Positions 1 to 5,592 of a stretch of 8,415 nt of DNA are shown piece by piece. The notes below the pieces were generated by a model. That model was not told the DNA's origin. It ran no database searches and was given only the letters and a program-made list of their open reading frames with translations. Made by a program: the position numbers and the translations under genes. The stretch is from contig QJVU01000383.1 in the NCBI GenBank assembly GCA_003235605.1, positions 1-8,415 of the forward strand, written 5' to 3'. Source of the stretch: Planctomycetota bacterium (lineage in GTDB: Bacteria; Planctomycetota; UBA1135; UBA2386). Each line of letters starts with the position of its first letter. Within the stretch, counting starts at the first letter, position 1.

Positions 1-1
1 G

Positions 2-136
2 CCACCGATCCGCGCGAAGCCAGATGCCAACGGCAAGTTCACCATCGACCCCCTCCCCACCGGCAACGAGATCATGTTCACCGACAACCTGGGCCACCCC
101 GGCTACCTCCACTCCAACATCGTGCCAGCACCATGA
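2..136 (+). CDS. C-terminal end of a truncated protein, probably secreted
   Basis: An open frame runs in from the left edge and stops at TGA 134-136, giving 44 residues. It is codon-biased toward G/C at the third position like the real genes here. The visible residues include 'DANGKF' and 'DPLPTGNEIMFTDNLG', a polar, Gly/Asn/Pro-rich tail typical of an extracellular beta-rich protein. No catalytic motif is visible. The stop lies 47 nt before the next gene on the same strand, which also encodes an exported protein, so the two may be co-transcribed. The beginning of the gene is outside the window and the family cannot be named. Confidence 0.6.
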   Translation, partial: PPIRAKPDANGKFTIDPLPTGNEIMFTDNLGHPGYLHSNIVPAP

Positions 137-166
137 TGACCAGCACCCTGATGAGAGGAACGGAAC

Positions 167-172
167 AAGGAG
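167..172 (+). promoter_or_regulatory. Ribosome binding site that selects the start at 184
   Basis: AAGGAG lies 11 nt before ATG 184. Two in-frame ATGs at 133 and 136 sit inside the end of the preceding gene and would put 17 polar residues before the signal peptide. The Shine-Dalgarno match and the signal peptide both favour 184. Confidence 0.6.
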
Positions 173-183
173 CGAGACAGACC

Positions 184-1293
184 ATGACGACATCGATTCG
201 GCCACACTGCGCCGGCTGGCTGCTGGTGATCATGCTCACCGGTGGCTTGACCGCCAGCCTGGGCGCCCAGGCGACCCCCACCAGCCTGGTGGCGCCCCCG
301 GGGTATGCCACGAAGGAAGCTCCCAACGCAGTTTTCTGGGCGATCTCGCCGTTCCCGGCGCGGCGACAGCTGATCATTGCGGCAGGCCATCTCACCCCGG
401 CCAGGAACCGCAACCTCAAGGGGCTTCGCGTTCGTCGCAACGGCGGGGACCCTGACACGCTGCCGGCCGGCTCTCTGGAGCTGTCGGTGTTCTTGTCGGA
501 GACCCCCCGAAGCCCCCAGGCAGCCTCCGTTGCGTTCGCGGCCAACCGCGGCAACAACCCCGTGCAGGTGTTCCGCGGCCGTCTCGACCTGCCCGACTCG
601 CCTCAGCCACTGCTGACTCCGGCGCCCTGGACGAACCCGTTCGCCGTGCAGGTGCCGTTCTCTTCGGCCTATGCCTATGGTGGAGGCAACCTCTGCGTGG
701 AAACCGTCACGTCCACGGCGGGGCCCTGGTGGCCCCTGGATGGCCTGCGACAAAACAGTCCCGGGGGTGTCGTGACCTACGGACAGAGCTGCATCTCCGG
801 CCTCTCGGGCCAGCCCGCCGACGCTGATGCCGCCAGCCAGAACATCGGTTCCTCGGCAATCGTCTTCCTCCGCGGCAGCCGCACCCAGGGGAACGGCATG
901 CTGTTGCTCGGCATCGACAATCAGACCCTGGGCAGCGCCCGGTTGCCCTTGGACCTCACCCTGTTCGGCGCGCCCGGGTGCAACCTGTATCTCAACCCGA
1001 TCGTCACCGCGCCCATCACCCTTGCCGCCCAGTCCGCCAGCCGGGGACACGTCGCTGTGGCCACTCCGGTGCCCTACGACATCCGCCTGGCAGGCCTCAG
1101 CTACCACACCCAATGGGTGCTCCAAGAGCCTGGTCACAACTCCCTGGGGCTGACGTTCTCGAACGGCGTCCAGGCCAGCATCGCCCCTTTCCAGCCGCCC
1201 CTGGGGATCTCCTGGATCGAGAACACCCAGCTGGCCGCCACGGCAGGTAGGATCCTGGCTGGTCGCACACCGGTGTTGCGGTTCGACTTGTAG
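184..1293 (+). CDS. Secreted beta-rich protein of unknown function
   Basis: 369 residues. Residues 1-30 form a signal peptide: polar start, hydrophobic core 'GWLLVIMLTGGL', small-residue cleavage site after 'LGAQA'. The mature protein therefore leaves the cytoplasm. The rest alternates short hydrophobic stretches with Gly, Pro, Asn and Ser, consistent with beta-sandwich domains. No enzyme motif or transmembrane helix follows the signal. Near residue 262 the segment 'FGAPGCNLYLNP' resembles a motif I associate with large secreted paralogue families in Planctomycetota; this is recognition from memory, not a search result. The only mature cysteines I see are three, in 'LCVE', 'SCIS' and 'GCNL'. 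It follows another likely exported protein by 47 nt and precedes a regulator gene by 51 nt. The function is unknown; a structural or surface role is more likely than catalysis. Confidence 0.85.
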   Translation: MTTSIRPHCAGWLLVIMLTGGLTASLGAQATPTSLVAPPGYATKEAPNAVFWAISPFPARRQLIIAAGHLTPARNRNLKGLRVRRNGGDPDTLPAGSLELSVFLSETPRSPQAASVAFAANRGNNPVQVFRGRLDLPDSPQPLLTPAPWTNPFAVQVPFSSAYAYGGGNLCVETVTSTAGPWWPLDGLRQNSPGGVVTYGQSCISGLSGQPADADAASQNIGSSAIVFLRGSRTQGNGMLLLGIDNQTLGSARLPLDLTLFGAPGCNLYLNPIVTAPITLAAQSASRGHVAVATPVPYDIRLAGLSYHTQWVLQEPGHNSLGLTFSNGVQASIAPFQPPLGISWIENTQLAATAGRILAGRTPVLRFDL

Positions 1294-1330
1294 ACACGTG
1301 GATTCGGAGGCGGGCAGACAGAGGTAAGAC

Positions 1331-1336
1331 AGGAGG
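1331..1336 (+). promoter_or_regulatory. Strong ribosome binding site for the GTG-started regulator gene
   Basis: AGGAGG sits 8 nt before GTG 1345, the ideal spacing. It decides the start because no ATG precedes the helix-turn-helix in this frame. Confidence 0.8.
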
Positions 1337-1344
1337 CAGATCAA

Positions 1345-1863
1345 GTGACGCGCATTGGCCTGAAGGTCTTCTACCTGCGAACCAGGGAACAGCGCCTCAG
1401 CCAGCAGCAGCTGGCGAAGGCGCTGGGCATCCGCCAAGCGACCCTGTCCCACGTGGAGCAGGGGACCTCCCTGCCCAGCTGCGCGCTGCTGCTGCAACTG
1501 TGCAAGTTCTTCGATGTCACACCCACCTATCTCCTGGACGACGAGCGGGACCTGGTGCCACTGCCGACGGAACGCTGGGGACTGCGCAATGCACTGGTGA
1601 CGGTCGGCATGTGGATCGAAGTGCCGGAGGAGGAGGTCGTGGAAACGCCAGATGGCAAACTCCTGTGTCCCCTGCAGCCGAAAGAGGCCTTCTATGACCA
1701 GGAGGCGATGGAGCTCCGCGCCGGGAAGAGCAAACCCTCCCAGGGAAGGGCCGCGATCAAGCGCCTCCGCCGCCGCCGCCGCGACGCCAGCGCCGAGCTG
1801 GCTCTCGAGCTGCGGCGGGAGCTGCGGACCCACCCCCGGCGGCGGCCGGCGGTACGCGCATAG
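1345..1863 (+). CDS. XRE-family helix-turn-helix transcriptional regulator
   Basis: 172 residues starting at GTG. Residues about 6-64 form an XRE/Cro-cI type five-helix DNA-binding domain. The pattern is 'LRTREQRLSQQQLAKALGI', then 'ATLSHVEQG', then a third block ending 'FFDVTPTYLLDD'. This matches the family's usual order of helix 2, recognition helix and the '(F/L)DVTPxYLL' closing helix. Residues 65-125 have no recognised sensor domain. The last 35 residues are very basic and include five consecutive arginines, 'RLRRRRRD', encoded by a CCG microsatellite. That tail lies antisense to the end of the convergent gene. It may repress its own region or the divergent control site at 2937-2982, but nothing in the sequence shows which site it binds. 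The DNA-binding domain is secure; the natural tail should be verified. Confidence 0.88.
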   Translation: MTRIGLKVFYLRTREQRLSQQQLAKALGIRQATLSHVEQGTSLPSCALLLQLCKFFDVTPTYLLDDERDLVPLPTERWGLRNALVTVGMWIEVPEEEVVETPDGKLLCPLQPKEAFYDQEAMELRAGKSKPSQGRAAIKRLRRRRRDASAELALELRRELRTHPRRRPAVRA

Positions 1864-2917
1864 CGTCGCCGCGTCGCCTCAGCTCGTCGAGGAGCACATG
1901 GACCAGCTGCCGGCCGACTCCGTCTGCGGAGCCGACCGGCACCCTGGCCAGTTCGCTGAACTCCCCCACGAGGAGCGGCGCACTGCTGAGGACGCCCGAG
2001 ACGGCAACCACCCGGTGCCGCCTGGAGCCGAGCCAGCGCAGAGCGAACAGCGCCGAAGTCGCGCACGCTGCAGCCAGCAGCACCCCCTGCACGTGTCTGG
2101 TGATCTTCGGGTCGGAAAGCACCCTCTTCGCCTCGCGCTGCAGGAGTCCCCCCTCGACGACAACCAGCACCACGTCGGGCCGCGCCTGGGCCAGGTCGGA
2201 GAGCATGGTTTGGAACAGCTCGCGCAACTCGCCGGCGCTGCACCCGTGGCTGCTCAGGAAACCGTACTCGTGCAGGTCACGGCTGCCGTCGAGGGTGAGC
2301 GGCTCGGCAGGCCGCGGACAGGTGAGCCTGCACACCGCCACCCGCATCCCGGCGGCGACAAGCCCGGCGCGCAGGTGCAGCAGCACGGAGCGTTCGCCGC
2401 AGCCCGCGCTCGCTCCCACCACCAGGAACACGTTCTGCGGCAGCACCCGCAGCCGGCGGGGACGGAACAGCAACGTCCTGAGGTTGAGGCGCTCGCCTCG
2501 AGAGTCCAACCCATAACCCAGGAACGACATCCGCGTGAGAGGCCTACCCGGGGGAGACTGGTGGACGTTGCCCACGAGGCCCACCGACCCGACCAAGCTC
2601 AACCCGGTCAGGCCCTGCACCCGGGCCTCCAGGGTGCCGTTCAGCTGGCAGTTGCCGAACACCCCCAGGACCTGGTCCCTGGCGGCGAGGCGCCGACGCT
2701 CACCGCGTTCGTTCAAGACTTCGCCCGGCCAGGAAACGTCTTGCACCTCGAAGAGCGCCACGTCCCCCGCGCGGGGCCGGCGGAGAACATCGCCGCCGAT
2801 CATCGGGCCGACCTGCGCAAGGGCCTGACGGGTGGCCCAGGTTCGACAACTGCCGGCTCCTACAGACGGCGAGGCAGGATCCGGGCCGCGACAGGCAGAG
2901 AGCAGGGGCTTCGCCAT
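1757..2917 (-). CDS. DUF1611-like P-loop NTPase-fold protein with degenerate Walker A
   Basis: 386 residues. The layout follows the DUF1611-like family. An N-terminal small domain holds 'RPRAGDVALFEV' (about 48-58) and 'VLGVFGN' (83-89). A bridge follows around 'GERLNLRTLLF' (141-151). The P-loop domain spans about 160-330, with 'EGGLLQREA' (255-263) matching the family's conserved 'DGLLQRET' and 'VVAVSGVL' (303-310) near the end. At the Walker A position the sequence is 'GASAGCGERS' (168-177) where the family has 'GTSxxAGKTT', so the lysine is replaced by Glu175 and ATP hydrolysis is doubtful. Family-like sequence begins by residue 25, supporting the ATG at 2917, although its ribosome site is weak. 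Residues 352-386 (Gly/Ala/Arg-rich, ending in a glycine run) are antisense to the regulator gene and probably not a folded domain. The family's biological role is not settled, so no function is assigned. Confidence 0.8.
   Translation of the reverse strand: MAKPLLSACRGPDPASPSVGAGSCRTWATRQALAQVGPMIGGDVLRRPRAGDVALFEVQDVSWPGEVLNERGERRRLAARDQVLGVFGNCQLNGTLEARVQGLTGLSLVGSVGLVGNVHQSPPGRPLTRMSFLGYGLDSRGERLNLRTLLFRPRRLRVLPQNVFLVVGASAGCGERSVLLHLRAGLVAAGMRVAVCRLTCPRPAEPLTLDGSRDLHEYGFLSSHGCSAGELRELFQTMLSDLAQARPDVVLVVVEGGLLQREAKRVLSDPKITRHVQGVLLAAACATSALFALRWLGSRRHRVVAVSGVLSSAPLLVGEFSELARVPVGSADGVGRQLVHVLLDELRRRGDAMRVPPAAAGGGSAAPAAAREPARRWRRGGGGGGA
1767..1781. repeat. CCG trinucleotide microsatellite (5 units)
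   Basis: Five CCG units sit inside the convergent overlap. On the + strand the tract encodes the arginine run of the regulator; on the - strand it gives the glycine run at the end of the P-loop protein. Slippage by whole units would lengthen or shorten both tails without a frameshift; any other indel would alter both ends. Confidence 0.85.
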
Positions 2918-2936
2918 GGGACGAGGCCCCCAGTTC

Positions 2937-2982
2937 TATACGGATTTCGTATCAACTCAAGAGTTCATACGAAATCAGTATA
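2937..2982. promoter_or_regulatory. 46-bp AT-rich palindromic control region, probable double operator
   Basis: The segment is an interrupted inverted repeat centred between 2959 and 2960, with 20 of 23 arm positions pairing. Its core arms are 2944-2958 and 2961-2975, with one mismatch. Each half is itself a small dyad: ATACGGATTTCGTAT (2938-2952), and on the other strand ATACTGATTTCGTAT (2967-2981). The two boxes differ at one base and are centred 29 bp apart. The segment begins 20 nt upstream of the start codon of the P-loop gene and contains TATAGA (2935-2940, - strand), a possible -10 element. It is strikingly AT-rich for this contig. No T-run follows the hairpin on either strand, so a terminator is unlikely. 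The binding protein is unknown; the nearby XRE regulator is one candidate. Confidence 0.7.
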
Positions 2983-3041
2983 TTCGCTCCCGCGCATCGG
3001 GCGGGGAACGTGTCGAGGAACCCGTCAACTGCTGCCGGTTC

Positions 3042-3737
3042 CTACCGACCGACGTGGCCGCGACGCTCCTCCTTGTCGATGTGGTCGAGGGAGCTCTTGA
3101 GGGACTGGACCATCTCCTGGAGCGCCATCACCTGCCGGCTCAGATGCTCCACTCGCCTGTTCAAATCCTCCTCACGCCGCCTCATGTCCTCGCGCTGCGT
3201 CATGTCCTCGTGCTGGTGTCGCGCCATCTCGGCCTTCTCGCGACGGGCGACGTCGTGCTCCGCCCGGGCCCGGCGCCGCTCGGCAGCCCGCGCCACGTCG
3301 AGAGCCTCGTACTCAAATGGCTCACCCTCGCGAGGCCTGGCGGGGACCTCCTCGATCGTCTCGACGGCCGCGCGCGGCCTTCTCTTCATGGCTGGCCCGC
3401 GCATCTTGTGCGCAAGCCGCTTGGCCTGGTGGACCAGGACCTGGGCCTCTTCTTCGAACCCCCCTTCGCGCAGCTCCGCGGCCAGCGCCAGCATCTTCTT
3501 GACGTGGACCTGGGCGCGCTGGTTCTGTCGCTGCCTGTGGAGCTCGGGTTCTGTCGCCACCTCGGGCGGCCGCGCTGCCTCCGGGGGTCGCACTGCCTCG
3601 GGTGGCCGAACCACCTTGGGTGGCCGCACGGGCTCGGGAGGCCGGACCGGCTCGGGGTCCTGGGCCGGGAGACCATGGACACTGCAGAGCAGGCCGGCGA
3701 GCAGAGCCCATGTCACGATGCGGATCGAATGGATCAT
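3042..3737 (-). CDS. Exported proline-repeat and coiled-coil protein, third gene of the BlaI-M56 operon
   Basis: 231 residues. A signal peptide ('IVTWALLAGLLCSVHGLPAQ', about residues 7-26) is followed by a proline-rich spacer of hexapeptide repeats with consensus PExVRP (residues 28-63). Two charged alpha-helical stretches follow. About 68-112 ('MLALAAELREGGFEEEAQVL') resembles a TPR-like or coiled helix pair. About 150-225, rich in Arg, Glu, Gln and Asp with periodic Leu/Met/Val, should form a coiled coil. No enzyme motif is visible. It starts 2 nt after the M56 stop, so translation is likely coupled. Export by the signal peptide would place it on the same side of the membrane as the M56 C-terminal tail, which also looks coiled-coil; direct contact is a reasonable inference. 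I do not recognise a named family. Confidence 0.8.
   Translation of the reverse strand: MIHSIRIVTWALLAGLLCSVHGLPAQDPEPVRPPEPVRPPKVVRPPEAVRPPEAARPPEVATEPELHRQRQNQRAQVHVKKMLALAAELREGGFEEEAQVLVHQAKRLAHKMRGPAMKRRPRAAVETIEEVPARPREGEPFEYEALDVARAAERRRARAEHDVARREKAEMARHQHEDMTQREDMRRREEDLNRRVEHLSRQVMALQEMVQSLKSSLDHIDKEERRGHVGR
3549..3656 (-). repeat. Six 18-bp imperfect tandem repeats encoding PExVRP-type hexapeptides
   Basis: The repeats encode PEPVRP, PEPVRP, PKVVRP, PEAVRP, PEAARP and a decayed sixth unit PEVATE. They form an extended, rigid spacer right after the signal peptide, as seen in periplasm-spanning linkers such as that of TonB. The unit is in frame, so copy-number change would alter spacer length only. 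Confidence 0.8.
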
Positions 3738-3739
3738 GT

Positions 3740-5122
3740 CTATCTCTTGCGGTTGTTGCTGTCGGGTTTGTGGAAGTGTTGCTTGGCGCGGACGGTCACG
3801 ATGACCTCCCGCTGCAGGACGCGTTGTTCGGTCTGCAGCTGACGGAGGCGATGTTCGAGCTTCTCCACGAGCGGAAGCACCTTGGAGCGGTACGCTGAGC
3901 CCTCGAGCCGAGCACGAATCGCCTCCAGGTCGGACTGCAGGTTCCCCAGCGGCGCCTCCAGTCGCCGCAACGTCCTCAGCCTGGGATCGGCGACGATCCC
4001 AGGCTCGAGTCCGCTGTCGTATCCTCCCGCGGGTCCCCCGCGGGGGGTAGCTCCGAGCGCTACCCCGGGCACCGCCAGGGCGACGGCGACGAGGCCGACC
4101 ACCACGCTGGCCAGCAACGCGCAGCGTCCCACCTTGCTGGGAGTTCCAGGCTTAGCCAGGATCCGTTCCACGCGACGGCGAAGCGCCGATCCCGCCACCG
4201 CCATAGCGTTCACGCCGGCGTAGGCTGGCACCGCCTGCGAGGCCACAGCGTAGCTTTCCGCCACGGTCATCAGAGCGTTTGCCATGCGTAGCCGGGAACC
4301 GCAGAGACGCACGGCCCAAGCATCGCAGCGGAACTCCGCCAGCTCTCGGAGGTGGCGGACAGCCAGCCGGTTCAGCGGCTGCAGGAAGCCCACCGTCACG
4401 GCTGCTGCCTGCAAGAGAAGCCAGAGCGGATCTCGTGCTCGCAGGTGGAACAGCTCATGAGCCAGCACGCAGCCTTGCTGGTCGAAGTCCATGTCCGCTG
4501 CCAGCCCTGCCGGCAGACAGACCTCGGGCCGCAGGATTCCGAAGGCCATGGGGCAGCGGATTCGGCTCGAAGTGGTCAGACGTATCCCGGGCGGCATGCC
4601 GGCGCGCCGGGCGAGCTCGCCGAAGCAAACCAGCAACGGACCGGGGGAAAGTGCCACCCGGTCTGCCAACCTCCGCTGAAGCCGCAGCCGACGCCCGCCG
4701 TGCAGCACCCAGAGCCCCACCACGCCACCAACCCAGACCGCCAGCAGGAACCGCAGGCATGACGCTGCATCCCAGACGGTGTGCTCCGAGACGGCCTGCG
4801 GTGGGGTTGCGACCGTGGCTACCGACGAGACCAGAGTCAGCGCCGGCGCCGATTCCAGCGGCGCGTCCAGGCGCAAGGGTGACGCCGGCGCCGGGTCCGT
4901 GGGGATGCTCGTTGCGATGGACCAGAGACCCAGGCCAAGGTTCGTTTGCACCAAGGCCGTGGCGAAGCCGCCGAACAAGGCGACCCGCCAGAGGATCTCG
5001 GCGTTCTCCGACGGGACTCGCCACAAGCGCTGGAGGAGGAAGGCCATGCCCAGCAGCACGGTGCTGTGCAGCAGGTAGGTGCCGAGCCAGCTGGCCAGGG
5101 TCATCGCCAGCGTGCTATCCAC
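3740..5122 (-). CDS. M56-family membrane metalloprotease (BlaR1/MecR1-like) with a coiled-coil tail
   Basis: 460 residues from GTG 5122. Hydrophobic helices lie at about 11-33, 43-68, 122-141 and 334-355, with a weaker one near 233-250. The zinc protease motif 'HELFH' (HExxH) is at 222-226, and 'EFRCD' at 263-267 supplies the expected downstream glutamate. The segment 'PMAFGILRPEVCLP' (191-204) also matches the family. BlaR1/MecR1 proteins end in a penicillin-binding sensor domain. Here the sequence after the last helix is a Gly/Pro linker (about 357-380) and a charged coiled coil (about 381-445), so beta-lactam sensing is unlikely. The gene overlaps the upstream repressor gene by 8 nt and is followed after 2 nt by an exported coiled-coil protein. 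By family analogy its cytoplasmic protease site would trigger removal of the repressor; the signal is unknown. An ATG at 5104 is a less likely alternative start. Confidence 0.92.
   Translation of the reverse strand: MDSTLAMTLASWLGTYLLHSTVLLGMAFLLQRLWRVPSENAEILWRVALFGGFATALVQTNLGLGLWSIATSIPTDPAPASPLRLDAPLESAPALTLVSSVATVATPPQAVSEHTVWDAASCLRFLLAVWVGGVVGLWVLHGGRRLRLQRRLADRVALSPGPLLVCFGELARRAGMPPGIRLTTSSRIRCPMAFGILRPEVCLPAGLAADMDFDQQGCVLAHELFHLRARDPLWLLLQAAAVTVGFLQPLNRLAVRHLRELAEFRCDAWAVRLCGSRLRMANALMTVAESYAVASQAVPAYAGVNAMAVAGSALRRRVERILAKPGTPSKVGRCALLASVVVGLVAVALAVPGVALGATPRGGPAGGYDSGLEPGIVADPRLRTLRRLEAPLGNLQSDLEAIRARLEGSAYRSKVLPLVEKLEHRLRQLQTEQRVLQREVIVTVRAKQHFHKPDSNNRKR
3978..4005. repeat. Perfect 12-bp inverted repeat inside the M56 gene
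   Basis: AGCCTGGGATCG (3978-3989) and its exact reverse complement (3994-4005) flank a 4-nt loop. It lies where the membrane domain gives way to the coiled-coil tail. In the transcript it would form a very stable hairpin. No T-run follows on the coding strand, so it is not a classical terminator. Confidence 0.75.
4044..4066. repeat. Second 8-bp inverted repeat in the M56 linker region
   Basis: GGGGTAGC (4044-4051) pairs exactly with GCTACCCC (4059-4066) across a 7-nt loop. The neighbouring stretch 4026-4045 holds two further CCGCGG palindromes, making a cluster of structure within about 90 bp of the linker-coding DNA. Confidence 0.6.
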
Positions 5123-5522
5123 GACCTTTCCTCGGCGGACGGGTCTTGAGCTCCTTCTCCTTGGCCCGGATCAGGGCCTTGATCTGGGCCAACTCGTCCG
5201 GGTCCAGAGCCTCTTCTTCGAGGAGATGGCTCACCATGGCGGAGGCATTCCCGGCAAAGACCCGGTCCACCACGTCCGCCACCAGGTTGCGTTGCACCTC
5301 ATCCCGTTGCACCGCGGCCCGGTAGACGAACTGCCGCCCTTCCGTGCGGTGCTTCACGAGGCCCCGGTCCTCCATCTTGCGGAGCATGGTTGCGATCGTC
5401 GTCAGCGCCAGCCGCCGCCTGCGGAAAGCCCCGTGCACCTGGGCCACCGTGGCTTCCCCCAGCCGCCAGAGCTCGCGGAGGATGGCCAGCTGCAGGTCGC
5501 CAAGGCTGCGGGGTTTCTTCAT
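5115..5522 (-). CDS. BlaI/MecI-family winged-helix transcriptional repressor
   Basis: 135 residues, close to the usual family length of about 125. The N-terminal winged helix covers about 5-70. Residues 8-30 ('GDLQLAILRELWRLGEATVAQV') match the family's first helices, 'LALTTIATMLRKMEDRGLV' (38-56) is the recognition helix with the conserved TT pair, and 'GRQFVYRA' is the wing. Residues 71-125 form the dimerising helices ('RVFAGNASAMVSHLLEEE' followed by 'LDPDELAQIKALI'). The ATG at 5522 is chosen because the family match starts there and the preceding DNA is filled with operator-like palindromes. In the known system this repressor dimer blocks its own operon until the M56 partner is activated. 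The stop overlaps the M56 start by 8 nt, so the two are translationally coupled. The family assignment is secure; the regulated signal is unknown. Confidence 0.93.
   Translation of the reverse strand: MKKPRSLGDLQLAILRELWRLGEATVAQVHGAFRRRRLALTTIATMLRKMEDRGLVKHRTEGRQFVYRAAVQRDEVQRNLVADVVDRVFAGNASAMVSHLLEEEALDPDELAQIKALIRAKEKELKTRPPRKGRG
5123..5133 (-). promoter_or_regulatory. Ribosome binding site selecting the GTG start of the M56 gene
   Basis: On the - strand GAGG (5133 to 5130) lies 7 nt before GTG 5122, inside the end of the repressor gene. It favours this start over the ATG at 5104. Confidence 0.6.
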
Positions 5523-5528
5523 AGGTAC

Positions 5529-5558
5529 AACTACCTCGGTAGTTCTACCCCGGTAGTT
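5529..5558. promoter_or_regulatory. Two adjoining palindromic operators of the BlaI-M56 operon
   Basis: Site 1, AACTACCTCGGTAGTT (5529-5544), has perfect 7-bp arms around 2 nt. Site 2, TTCTACCCCGGTAGTT (5543-5558), has perfect 5-bp arms CTACC/GGTAG around 2 nt and shares its right half with site 1. Centres are 14 bp apart. The TAC/GTA spacing resembles known BlaI/MecI operators, which have TACTACA-type half sites. Site 1 ends 6 nt before the repressor start codon and covers its GAGG ribosome site, so binding would block initiation. A weak promoter, TTGCTC (5564-5559) with TACCGA 17 nt on, would be covered by both sites. Autorepression is inferred. Confidence 0.8.
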
Positions 5559-5592
5559 GAGCAAAAGTCCCTGCGGAACGCAAGCCAGCCGG

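Noticed and set aside
133..183. Start of the secreted protein at ATG 133
   Set aside because: It overlaps the upstream stop and has no ribosome site; ATG 184 has AAGGAG and begins a normal signal peptide.
103..1833. Long - strand open frame (576 residues) opposite the secreted protein and regulator
   Set aside because: It is antisense to two well-supported genes, is His/Gln/Arg-rich without any recognisable domain, and arises from GC-skewed codons on the other strand.
2937..2982. Rho-independent terminator for the coiled-coil protein gene
   Set aside because: The stem is AT-rich and no T-run follows on either strand; the internal dyads fit operators better.
1652..3100. Long + strand open frame (482 residues) across the P-loop gene
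   Set aside because: It is low-complexity shadow sequence opposite a gene with clear family motifs and runs through the palindromic control region.
3740..5122. Calling the M56 gene blaR1/mecR1 and the operon a beta-lactam resistance locus
   Set aside because: No penicillin-binding sensor domain and no beta-lactamase or PBP gene is present in the window.
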